The position numbers and the translations under genes were made by a program. A stretch of 64,000 bases of DNA from Capra hircus (taxonomy: Eukaryota > Chordata > Mammalia > Artiodactyla > Bovidae), in assembly GCF_001704415.2 (NCBI RefSeq), contig NC_030823.1, positions 77,996,458 through 78,060,457 on the forward strand, given 5' to 3'. The notes beneath the pieces are model-generated. The model had not been told where the DNA came from. It worked only from the letters and a program-made list of their open reading frames with translations, and searched no databases. Shown one piece after another: positions 1 to 11,656 of the stretch (its first letter is position 1; every line of letters begins with the position of its first letter).

Positions 1-442
1 ATAGGATGTAAGGTGTATCCTTCTCACAAGATTGTATCCAGAGGCACATGATAGCCATTTGTCCCTATTAGATGAAAATAATTTTGATCAGTTGGTTAAT
101 ATAGTTTGGTTTTTTTGAGTGCGTGGTTATTATTTTTCCTTTTGTAGTAATTTGAGAGGAGACACTTTGAGACTGTAAATACCCTGTTCCTCTTCAGCAT
201 TTCCCTGCATCCTAGATTTAGCATTTATAGATGACACCTGCTTCAGTTACTGTGGTGGCTACGAAATGGTAGTTTTCTATCTCCATCATTTCTTCCACGT
301 TTGTTAGTTAGGGTACTGTGAGCAAATCTGAGCTCATCTGTTTATCAGTCTATCATCTCTTTATTATCTGTATGAATTGATAGATTCTTCTTTCAAATGC
401 AGGTACTTCCGTCCATAGTTATTCACCTGTTCATTTGCTCAT

Positions 443-1500
443 TCCCAGTTTTATTGAGATCTGACCGACACAGAGCATGGCAGAGGTGAAGGTATGCAGG
501 ATCACGGTCCGACTTACACGCACCATGAAAGGATCGCAGCAGGCTTAGTGAGCCTCCGTCACCCCACAGAGACACAGCACTGAAGAAATAGAAGAAACAC
601 TTTCCCCTGTGGCGAGAGCTCTTGGGGTCTACCCTGACGGCTTGCATACGTGCCATGAGCAGGGTTGATTACCATGTTGTGTGTTTCATCCCTACTACTG
701 ATTATCTTAGAACTAACTGGAAGTTTGTACCTTTTGACAACCCTCATCTAATTTTGTGTGTATTTATCTTTGAAATAAACTTTATTGAGGAATAATTTTA
801 GTTTACAGAGCAATCCCAAAGATAGTACAGCTTTGTCCAGTTTGCCGCAATGTTAACATCTTATTATTGTAATCACGGCCCTTTTGTCAACAACAGGAAA
901 GTAACACTGGTGGAGTGTTAATACTGACTAAGCCACAGGCTTTCTTTAGAGCCCACCAGTTTGTGTTCTGCCCAGGTGTTCTATCCGGCATCCCTGAATT
1001 GGGGTTTGTCTCCTGTGTCTCGTAATGAGACTTTGGTGTGTGGGCTTTCAGAGAAGAGCGTCACAGAGGTGGTTTCATGCCTCATCACTTTGCATTAGGG
1101 AGCGCAGGACATGAACACAGCTCGTCACTGATGGTGTCCACGTGATCACTCTGTTCATTAAAGTTGCATCCCTCCTTGTAAAGTTTCCATTTCCCCCATC
1201 AGCACTGTTTTCTTTGAAAGTGGGTCACTCAGTCCAGCCCACGCTGCAGGAGAGAGAAGTTAGCTCCCTCCCTGAAGGGTCGAGCCCGTGTATCATTTGG
1301 AACTTTCCTCTAAGGGACACTGTGTCCTGTCCGCTTCCTTACATCCTTCAGTCAGTTATTTGTAGCAATCTGGACTTGTGTGTGTGTTTGTGTATGTGTG
1401 TGTCCTGGGGTTACAACCAGTCTGTGGTGTTAACTTGTTCAGATTTCCCAGCTCCAGTCATTGGGAGCTGTGTCATAGTTTTCTGAATCAGTAAAAAATT
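443..1500 (-). mobile_element. L1 LINE 3' region fragments (old L1M type)
   Basis: The segment from about 443 to 760 reads, on the minus strand, like the 3' UTR of a mammalian-wide L1 (the 'tttattgagat' start, 'actggaagtttgtacctttt' end). A second adjacent L1-like piece, starting again with 'ctttattgagg', continues to about 1500. Both are diverged and non-coding. Boundaries are approximate. Confidence 0.65.
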
Positions 1501-3559
1501 CAAGTACTGAATATTTTACAAGAACTATAGACTAACTCCTTTGCTTACCACCTGTTTTGAATAATCCCTAGTAATTTCTATGCAATGGATTCTTCTAGTA
1601 TCAAAAACAGGAAGACTCCCGTTTTGACGTTGCTGTTCGTCACTGGGAACCCAGACGCATTCCCAGGGCCTCCTGCCCTGCTTGTGTGCTTTTCGCGCCT
1701 CCTGCAGACGCAGCTGCCAGAGACTTTGGTTGAATGAGAGGTTAAGATACATGTGACCGAAGTGTTGAGGTTACTCTTCCTGATGCAGCAAGAAAACTTG
1801 ATTGGAAATGTTCTCTCTTTGTGGGAAGCTGGTATTTTTCTGATTCTTGAGATGACTTTTTCAGATTTTTTAAGTTCTTGAATATATGTTTTTTAGGTTA
1901 TTTTTCCAAATAGTCTTATTTTTACTGTTAATTTCTGTAAGAAAAACTTTCTGCATAAAAGTTTAGTACAAATTTTAACTCAGATCCCATTTAGTTTGGT
2001 TCATTTTAAAAAATATTTATTTAGGGCTGGCCCCCCCCCCCAGAAAAAAAAAAAAAAACAACGGTTCTAGGAAATATAAACAACCACAGATTATTCAGTT
2101 ATCTGAAATTGTGAGTTTATTAAATTAACCTTCTTGAAGACATAAAAGTATATTCTTTGAGACACCCCTGGATAGTAAAAATAATAACATTTATATTCTT
2201 TGTGTTAGCAGCTACTTGCTTTAGAAACTCTATGAAAATATTAATTGATAGGAATTGCCAACTGTTCTTCTTTCCTGTTAACTGAAAGGAACTCTTGCAC
2301 ATTAAGGGAGACCACCATCATGCTCGATTCCGCGTTGCTGTTTGCTCTTACGCACGCACTTACGGAGCAGTCTTCTCTTCCTTTTGGGACAAAGACTCGG
2401 CTTCCTAACGTCTAAGGATTTCAGTGGTTGCAAGTCCAGCCCTGGAGTCTTTTACTCCTTCCTGTGTTACGTTTTGTATTTTTTAATATGATGTGTGATT
2501 CCAGAGCTGTGAAATAAAATTCTTTGCTGCCAAAGTATGCAGCAGGTCCAGGGTATCCTAAAAACACATATCCATGTTGGGAGAGGAGTTGGGGGGAGAA
2601 GGTGGTGGTCTTTATCATGAGGAAACTCTATATTTTAAGCTAAAATTTCAAGTATTAACAGTTTAAAAGTGTTTTGAGAACTGTGAATTTGGAGCTCCAG
2701 TAACAAACTTTACTATAACTTGTTTATTTTAAAAAATGCTGATGTACTTTCCCTTTCACTCTCCCTTTTCTCCTGCTGCCTCCTCTGAAGTCTCCTTCCA
2801 AATGGTTTTGGAAACTGGTTCCTGTAAGTCTGCCCAGCTTCTTCAGCTCACTCTCCAGAGATGTCATTGCAGAGTGTCACTGTGTTGTTCATGTCCTGCT
2901 GATACAGTCATTTCATGTAATTCCATTAGTCACAAGTGGAGGTTGGATTGTAAGGTCTTTGATCATAGTACACAATAGAAAGACCTAAAAAGCTAGCCAA
3001 AATTTGGATTAGATGGTTTAAAGATAAAGTGTGGACTAGTATGTCACCACTTGCAGACCATAAGTAACCAGGTAAGAAAAGAGTGTGGGTAGAGATTTGT
3101 ACTGGTTTTAATAATGTCAGTAGAAGTGAGTATGAATTGCACATGTAAATTATTTGTATTATCAAGTCATCTTTTTGAAAGAATCATTTCCTTTTGGCCT
3201 GACCTATAGAGGATACTGTTTGTGTAATTAAAAAGTGGCAGATTCTGTGTCCCTCTCATCACTGAATCTAAACTATTAACAGATTCAGTTCTGGTTTGAC
3301 TACAAGAGTTGATCTTTCAGGGTGAACTCTAGGGGTTCGACCACTTAAGTGTTTTTCACCCTCAGAAACAGACATGTAACTTAGAAGTCCACCACAGTGT
3401 TGAAAGATCGAAGATACATCCCTCTTCAGTGCCAGATGTCTCACTTTGTAGAAAGAGCGGTGCGTTTGTAAAGTGCCGAGCACGCTCCAGAAGTTCTGGG
3501 AGACCCACACGACTTCAAGATTGAAAGTTGGTTTCCCTGGTAGGCCTTCTAGGATGGAA

Positions 3560-3930
3560 TCCTCAGGAAGATGTTGCGGCCGGCCACTTTCAAGCCGTGA
3601 GTCGTCTGGTCCAGACCGCAGGCCTCGTGGCCGCAGCCTTGGGGAGCTGTGTGCGCGTGTGTGCGCGCGCGCGCGTGTGCTCATGCCCCCCCCCACGGCA
3701 GAGCACAGCACACAGCTCAGGCCTTTGTTCCGTGACCTGGGCGCTCGGCTCCGGCCACTTCCGGCCGTGGGCCCTGGAGGTCCGGGAAGTCTGGCACGGA
3801 GCCAGCCACTGTGGCGCGCTTCCAGAGGCCGCATTCTGTTTCTCCCCGGCCCGAGGAAGCGGGGCTGGGGGGTCTGGAAGCCAGGGGGCAGCGGAAGGCT
3901 GGCGAGGCCCCGGCTGCCACTCCCCCTCAC
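3560..3930. promoter_or_regulatory. Intronic CpG-rich block with Z-DNA-type run
   Basis: GC-rich, CpG-dense DNA stands out from the AT-rich intron around it. It includes an alternating GT/GC run at about 3650-3682. No conserved exon, splice pattern or retrocopy was recognised. It could be an orphan CpG island or simply GC-rich unique sequence; promoter function is inference only. Confidence 0.35.
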
Positions 3931-4597
3931 TCCTGATTCTCGTGCTTGAGTTCTGAACTGTGCCAGCAGCACACTGAGGATGTTTACTAACGATTACATA
4001 ACACAAAATCAACAATTTCAACAATTTCTGTGGTGCACGGATGCGGCCTTTTTGCATATAGGTGCGCTCTACCATTAAATACGGACTATAGTCCCTGCTG
4101 ATTCATAAGAACGATCTCCTCTGAAATTCTTCACAAGGGAAAGTGTTCATGAACCTTGTTCTTGAATAGCCAGTGAGGGGATATAGGAATGAATAGTCAC
4201 CCTTGAATGTGTGTGCTTTTCTGGGGAGAGTCATTTAAAGGAAACCTGACTTCACCACCAAATAGTAAGTCTCTTTCAGTAAGTTATTTTTCTATTTTTA
4301 TTCTCACCAGAGTATTATATTTCATAATTCCACTTTAATTATGAAATAGAGATGATCGATTTAGATAGAAGAAAAATTAGGTTTGATTTCTTTAAAAAAA
4401 AAAAAAACCTGTTTTTAAATATCACTGACCACTGTGATTATAAATCTTGTATTGAAATAGTTCAGTGTGCATTTCCATTAAGTCTTCAGCATGATTTTTC
4501 GTGGCTTGAGGAAAGCTCGTGGCTAAAGACAGCTGACCTCTGGTGACCGCTCGCTGTGCGCCCGTGTGTACATCGCACTTGACGCTCACCATCTTCC

Positions 4598-4745
4598 TTA
4601 GTCCTCCGCATCCTGTGAAGTAGGCACTGTGATTATCCCGTTTCACAGATAAGAAACCAGGAGATGAGCGTTTAGGTTACTTGTCCAAGATCCCAGAGCT
4701 GAGAAGTGACAGGAGCAGGATTTGAGCCCAGGTATTTAGTGTGAC
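4598..4745 (+). mobile_element. MIR SINE
   Basis: Contains the MIR core in order: 'gtaggcactgtgattatccc', a 'cagataagaaacca' counterpart of the tail of 'ttttacagatgaggaaac', then 'acttgtccaagatccca', and 'ggatttgagcccagg'. Typical ancient, diverged copy. Confidence 0.75.
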
Positions 4746-5495
4746 TTAAGAATCTCCTCATAAACTCTCAGTTTTACAGCAGGTCTCATTTTTAGGGAAC
4801 TGTCTTACAAATTTGTATCAGTCGCACCAGCCAGTCTTTAAGAAACAAGAGCTGCTTCTTTTCTGAGAGGGAGCAGAAACCCTTATACTTGCTCCGTTTT
4901 GGGTTAATGAAACCTCATCCGGGCGGGTTTTCTCGGTTTCAGAGTGGTCCACTGTATTTGCATTGTCTCAGCATTCAGATGAGAAGCCAGGATTTCTTTG
5001 TGGTCTGATTCCAGTTCCTCAGAGTGACGGTTCGTATTGCAAGGCCTCCTTTAGGAGTAGTTTCACATCCCTCTGGCTGTCCCTTGACGCTGATGATGCC
5101 TCAGTCTTTAAGCTCCAGTCCTAATCTTTTTACACAAGAGTGTGCCGTCTAAGTTAAGTCTAACATTAAAGCAAATTTTATCATCTTCAGAGCCACAGGA
5201 CTGATAATTTGGATGTTTCAAATGTCCAAAATCCATTCTGTGATGCTTTTATTTTTAAATTCTTGGGCTAAGTGAATTCACATAAATGAGCCCTGTGGCG
5301 CTCTGTTAACCACTCAGCTTCAGAACCGTAGTGCTGTTGGCAAAGACGGGTCTAGTAGTGCTGTTCAGGAGAGAAGGATGTGGCTGAGTAGCTGTTGTCT
5401 CTGCTGACTTATACTTTATTACGACACAGGACCTATGGTACTGTGTCTCTCCTGTATGTTGAAGTACTTACTTTCATCTCTTTTTTACATTGTAG

Positions 5496-5637
5496 GCTCG
5501 TTATAGGAAGGAGCAGACCTTGCTCAAGCAACTGCCTTGCATTCCGTTGGTAGAAAATCTGTTGAAAGACGGCTCGGATGGCTGCGCGCTCGCTGCCCTT
5601 ATTCATTTTTACTGTCCTGGTGTTGTCAGGTTAGAGG
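5496..5637 (+). CDS. CAMSAP2: CAMSAP2 exon (CH domain, first part)
   Basis: The acceptor 'ttttttacattgtag' precedes and GTAAGT follows. It reads in phase 0 as ARYRKEQTLLKQLPCIPLVE... and ends after the first base of a codon. This is the start of the CAMSAP-type calponin-homology domain. Confidence 0.95.
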
Positions 5638-5820
5638 GTAAGTGTTCCAATGAAATGTTTCTCAACTGTGGACAGACCTAACAGATATTTAAGATGGTAA
5701 TATCTAATAAGTAATGAAGGCTTTTTTTAAGAAAATCATTTATGTCATTCTAGGAGGGCATTAGTTGAGTGAAGGAATGCTTGGTTTCTAAGTCTTTCTG
5801 TGTAGTGACTGCTACATTTA

Positions 5821-5891
<71 letters not shown>

Positions 5892-8800
5892 TGACCAGAT
5901 TCTAGCGTAGTTGTGTGCTGGTATTAAGCTACTAATTATAAAGTGAGTCCAAAGTGTGTATTATCAAAATTAATCCTTGTTCTTTTCTTATCTGAAGACA
6001 TTTGCTTGAAAGAAACCATGTCTTTGGCTGATAGCCTCTATAACCTGCAGCTGATCCAAGAATTTTGCCAAGAATACTTGAACCAGTGTTGCCATTTCAC
6101 CCTGGAAGACATGCTCTATGCAGCTGCCTCCATAAAGGTACGCCCTTGGCCCCTTCGCTCTAAGGTTGTTGGGAAGAACACACAGCCAGGTACAGAGTCT
6201 AGTTAACCATAATTCACTCAAAATAGTTTTGTTAGGTTTTTCTGCTGATTTTGTTTCGTTGTAACGTACACTGTTAGCTACAGGTGTCTTTTGCAATACA
6301 AAGAGTTAATCTGTGGTCCTGCAGTGGTTAGCGAAGTGGAGAGGCAGCCGGCAAGTGTCTCTGGGCCCTCAGCAGGGCTTCGGGCTCCAGGAAGAAAGGG
6401 TCCTCCTATCCCAGAGCTTGAGGCGCAACCTCGGGAAAGAAAGGGGGAAGGAAATACCAAGGTTGCCTAGAAACGAGCCTTCTAAGAAGTGACTCCTGGC
6501 GATACCCTGGTGGCCCAGTGGCTGGGGCTCTGCGCCCCCGCTGCAGGGGGTGTGGGTTCGACCCCTGGTCAGGGAGCTGGGATCCTGCGTGCCGCACAGT
6601 GCAGCCAGTACATGAATACGCGGTTCTTAGTGGATAATAAAGGTGCTTGTTTTTCTCAGCCGTGCGCGGGTCCCTTGCTTCGGGACGCTATCACAGGGCC
6701 TCCTAGCTTCACGCCGTTGCTTTGACGTGCGCTTCTTCCAAGGGCTGTTCATTGAGTACCTCGCACTGTTCCAGGTGGTTTGGGGGAATCAGTAGACGAT
6801 CAGAGATCCGTGTCCTTTGAGAGCTTACTTTGTAGTGAAGACCGACGCGTGTCTCAGGCCTGATGGCTTCTGAGCTGCAGGTTCCAGAGATCCGTGGTGG
6901 GAGTGATGCCTTGCTGTTCCTGGCAGCTGCAGAATTCCTTCCCGCCTCCTGTGCCCTTGCCTGAAGTTCGCCACTTCTGTGTAACATCAGAGAGAAACAG
7001 CTTTGTGTCAGGCTTGACGCCTGGCCGTATTCGCGGTGCCCACCTCCCTGTAGGCTGTCTTGGGCCTCCTGGAGTAACGCTGCCGCCCGTGTGCTTGCAC
7101 TCCTTGCTCTCTGCCCTCTTTATCCTGTGCCCCTCTCTCCTTTACACACAAGGCAGGAGACACAGCCAGCGTCCAGCTGTTTCCAGAACAAACCACTGCC
7201 CATTGACCAGAATAGCACCCACTCCCCGCTGTCCGACATGTTGGAAGAAAGACCTTGATTGATTTTGAATGGTTACACCATTTTTACCAAAATGGAAGTT
7301 GGGAGATATTTTCATATTTATCTTGTTAATGCTTTTTCTAATTCTTGCCTATTAAAAATTTTAAATGCCACTACTATAATCTAAGGAAAAAAATCATCTC
7401 ATTTTAACTGTAAGAGTACATTTGCTTAACTTGTATACCTTGGACTTCCCATAAATAAAATGTAACCCTGATGTTTAGATCAACTTACTTTGAGCATAAT
7501 CCAGATATAAAGATACTTTCTTAAATGAGGCATTTAAAAAATAGATAATTATCTGCAGAGAAGACTGTCACTTTATCTGTTTTGGTCCTCTGCTAAATTC
7601 TCAGGACCACAGTTTTATCTTCAAATGAGTGTTTTAAGATTCCGCATCCTCGAGAAGTTGCTTGGTCCGTGGTGCTGGGCATCCCATCGTGTGTTGACTT
7701 GAGCAACAAGTATTTGTGGGGACGTGTGCAATGAGCCCTCTCTTCCCCCCATGCTGGATGTGTACACTGGTGTGCCCTTTTTAGAGGGCACTTTGGTGGC
7801 ATCTGACCGGATCGAAAGTGCACAGAGGGCTGCGCCAGTGCAGCTCCTGGTGGGTGACAGTGGGGGGCAGTTCATCTGGGAAGGGCCGCGGTGGAAGTGT
7901 CCCGTCATGTAGTTGAGCTGTTTAAGGGAAGGAGGCAGAAAGCGCGCAAGAGTTACGAAGAGAAGCACCGGGTCGCCCGCATTATGTATAATGTGATGTG
8001 ATTTATACCTGGTTTTAAAACGCTGTTTCTGTCAGTATGCACATGTGCACGTGGGTATAGACACACAGGAAAAGGTCTGTGGGGAGAGAGACACAAACTG
8101 TTAGCAGTGGCTCCTTCTGACTGTGGTGTTGGGATGTGGGCGAGAGGAGTGTGTGCCTTTCACTTTTTACTCTGTGTATTCGTGTTCTTTGATATCGTTT
8201 ACATAGTTCAAGAATGTTAATGTACAGCTGCGTGATTTTTTAACTAAAAGAAGAGCTTTTAAATGAAATTAATTTAGTATCATTCCTAGAATATGGTGAC
8301 AGATTTGTTGCTATTTAATCTTTGCAGATTCAGAAAGGAATTCTCTTCATAAACTTTAGTTACTGGGGAAATCGTTGGCCAAACACAGTACAGTTATGTT
8401 ACTAGGATAGTTATCTGACCAGGGTGCCTGAAATAAAATTTTTCCAGCTTTATTGAGGTATATATAGTCACTCAGTCATGTCGGACTCTTGCAACCTCAT
8501 GGACAGTAGCCCACCAGGCCCCCATCTATGGGATTTCCTAGGCAAAAATACTGGAGTGGGTTGCCATTTCCTCCTCCAGGGGATCTTTCCAACCCAGGGA
8601 TCAAATCCATGTCCCCTGCATCAGCAGGCGGATTCGTCACCACTGAGCCCCTAGGGAAGGCGTGATTGTAGAAGTCTAAGGTGTTCAGTGTGTTGATTTG
8701 ACACGCACATACTGGCAGCTGACCCCCTCATCACTTGACATCATTACCCTTTCTCTGCTGTGAGCATTTAAGATCTACTTTCAGCAGCTTCCAAACCTGT

Positions 8801-11610
8801 GATGCGGTGTCATTAACCATAGTCACTAGACCCCCAGGACCTGTTCACTCTGTAGTCGGGGGCTGGCCCGGCCCCTGGTGCCCCCCACTCTGCTCTTTAG
8901 ATTCTACGTGCAAGTGACGCCACCCAGTGTTTCTCTTTCTCTGTCTGACTCACCTCACTCACTGCAGCGCCCTCAGGAGCCAGCTGTGTTTTTGCAGATG
9001 GCAGGCTCCCCTCCTCTGCTCAGGGCTAAGCAGCACCCCACTGGGTGTGGGCACCACGTCTGCATCCGCCCACCCACTGTGGACGCCCAGCTTGCGTCCA
9101 TGTCTTAGCTGCAGTGAGCATGGACGTTTGGATCTCTATTCAGGATCCTGTTTTCATTTCCTCTGGGCATGTACCCAGACAGGACAGCTGGGTTCTGTGG
9201 TGGCTCTGTCTCACTCTTTGAGGAGCCTCCGCACTGCTCCGTGCTGCCCTCCATGGTGCTTGCACTGTTTTGCATCCCCACCGGTGATGCTCGAGGCTCC
9301 CCTTTTCTCCATGCCCTCATCAGCACTTGCTGTCACTTACCTTTTTGAGGATGGCGATTCTGACAGGTGCCAGGTGGTATCTCATTGTGGTTTTGATTTG
9401 CATTTTCCTGATGATGAGTAGTTTTGTTGAGCACCAAGGTCCTTAAATATTTATTAATTTCCTATAACAGACAGTTATGGAGCACTTAACAAGTGGTTTT
9501 TCAAAACATATACACAGCATTCAGTTAATTGTGCTGGCAGAGTAGAGTCTAGCCCTAGTACTTAAAGTATAATTTTACGTTTGGCTTTAGAAAGTGTGCT
9601 GTGAGCTAAGTATAAAGAGTAATGTACATCACAGTCATCTCACTGCCCAGAGATACCCCCGTCAGTGTTTTGCCTGTGACTGGCCTTTTTTCTTATGTGC
9701 TCACTTACTCACTTGCACATTTGTTCAGTGAATATTCGGGGGCATCTGTCATGTGCCAGGCACTGCCTTGAACACTGAAGATAGAGTGCTTAGCATGGCT
9801 CTGTCCTTTTACCATAGAGCTGGCCGGGTAAGAGGAGGAAGCCTGGAGAGTATGGTATTCGATGAAGCTGGGGAAATTGAGGAGGGCCCTGATCAGGTAC
9901 CTACTTGTAACCTGCAGTCAGTCTTTCCCTAAGGGTGGGGAAAGTGGGGGAAAGGGTGCTACATGTTGAGAAGTTTGACTTAATAAGTCAAAGAAAAGGG
10001 GATTGTATTCCAACCAAGCGGTGAAAACATTCGAATCAGAGTAACTATGATGAAGATGGGGAGAAGTGGGTGGGCTCAGAGATGTTTAGGGTGCAGACTC
10101 TGCAGCCCTGAGGATGACTTGGTGTGGGAAGGGAGAAAGAAGGGGGCACGGGGCGCCCCCTGGGATTCTGGTTTGTTCCCTGCGATGGCGGTTGTCTTTC
10201 AGGGAGGTGAGGCTGGAAGTGCATCAGGGTTGTGGGGAGGAGGACTGGTGCAGGCAGAGAAACACACGAGGAGATGCTCGAAGGCCACTGTCTCAGGACA
10301 GTCATGCGTTCCGGAGTCACCTGACTGGGGGCGGGTGGCAGTCTTCACAGAGGAGACACATCAAGAGTATCTGGTGCTGCTGAGAGGTCAGGTTCAAGGG
10401 AGGCTACAGAATCTGTTTGATTTAGTACATAGTCGTTGGCGACTTGAGCAGATGCAGTTTCGTGCCTGCGTGCCACGCGGGAGTGGACTGGGAGTGGAGG
10501 GCTGGGACCCAGTTGGTGGGGGAGGCCGCGTGACAGAAGCCTGTGCGGAGGTGAGGGCGGGGTGGGGCGGGGCGGGGGGGGGGGGCCTGGCCGATGTGGG
10601 GCCGGGCGGGCCCGAGAGCGGGCCGAGGAGGGGTTCGGGTGAAGCATGTGCCTTGGGCTCAGTAGGACAGACTGGAGCAGGCTTGCTTACTTTTTAAATG
10701 TTTTTAGTTTTTTGGCCGTGCTGCGTGGCGTGCGGGATTTTAGTTTCCCAACCAGGGATCAAACCGAAGCCCCTGCGTTGGAAGCGCAGAGTCATAGCCC
10801 CTGGACCGCCAGGCAGTTCCTGAGCTTGTGTAAAGCCAAGCAGGGCGGGTCAGCCTAGGGGGAGAATGAGTGTGTCGGAGAAAGAAACACAGTTGAGAAT
10901 GAAAGCTGCTGAGAGGGCGACACGCAGCGCAGCCCATAGAGGCTATAAGCGTTCTCACTGCCTTTTTTTTTTTTTAATCACAAATTTCGGTGAGTGACTG
11001 ATATTTAAAGCTGTATTTCCTAGGTAACACAGAATAAAATTCTCCTTATCATTGCTTGTTGGTCAAGCTTTACCTGATTTTTCTCCTGACTTTCTTGCCT
11101 CTTTTCAGAGTAACTACCTGGTGTTCATGGCCGAGCTCTTCTGGTGGTTTGAGGTCGTGAAGCCCTCCTTCGTCCAGCCCCGCGTCGCTCATCCACAAGG
11201 AGGTGATCAGTGTTCCTGTGAACAGACAGAATGGAGAGTTAAAACAGCCTCGCCTGATGTTCTTTCTTGTACAGGAAGGCCTGTGACTGTTTCATGTTCT
11301 AGCTGTTAGCCTGGATAAATTCTGAATATTTTAAAATTTAAAGCCATTTAGTTCTCTGTTGAGTGAGACACGCCTTAGGGGAGGAAAAGGAGGCGGCGAG
11401 AATAGCCCTGAATTCGAAGGCTTATGTTGTGGAACTTACAGCTTTAACTGTTCTCCCTTTCTTCCCTTTGCATCTTTTATTCCCACCCTTAGTTTTTGTT
11501 CCCTGTTTTTTAATGTTTTGTTTTTTAATGTTGTTGGCCAGAAGCCGTTCAAATTATGGCTTGGTTCTCATCTGTAATCTGAATTTGCCATTAAGCCATG
11601 AAAAGGCTTG

Positions 11611-11656
<46 letters not shown>

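Larger units (their letters stand above)
1..5495 (+). other. CAMSAP2: CAMSAP2 intron upstream of the first exon in the window
   Basis: No coding exon was recognised here. The stretch holds a minus-strand L1 3' region (443-1500), a MIR (4598-4745), an isolated GC/CpG-rich block (about 3560-3930) with an alternating purine-pyrimidine run, and otherwise AT-rich unique DNA. A small cassette exon could be missed by eye. Confidence 0.75.
6138..11108. other. CAMSAP2 intron, repeat-bearing
   Basis: A 5 kb intron with CHR SINEs (6491-6650 +, 10690-10835 -), a Bov-tA SINE (8466-8661 -) nested in a minus-strand L1 (about 8430-9440), an old repeat-like stretch near 9690-9900, and a G-rich run near 10556-10587. 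No exon was seen. Confidence 0.8.

Noticed and set aside
3268..4075. Overlapping 140-230 codon frames around 3.3-4.1 kb
   Set aside because: Found on both strands in a GC-rich intronic patch, with no splice structure or similarity that I recognise.
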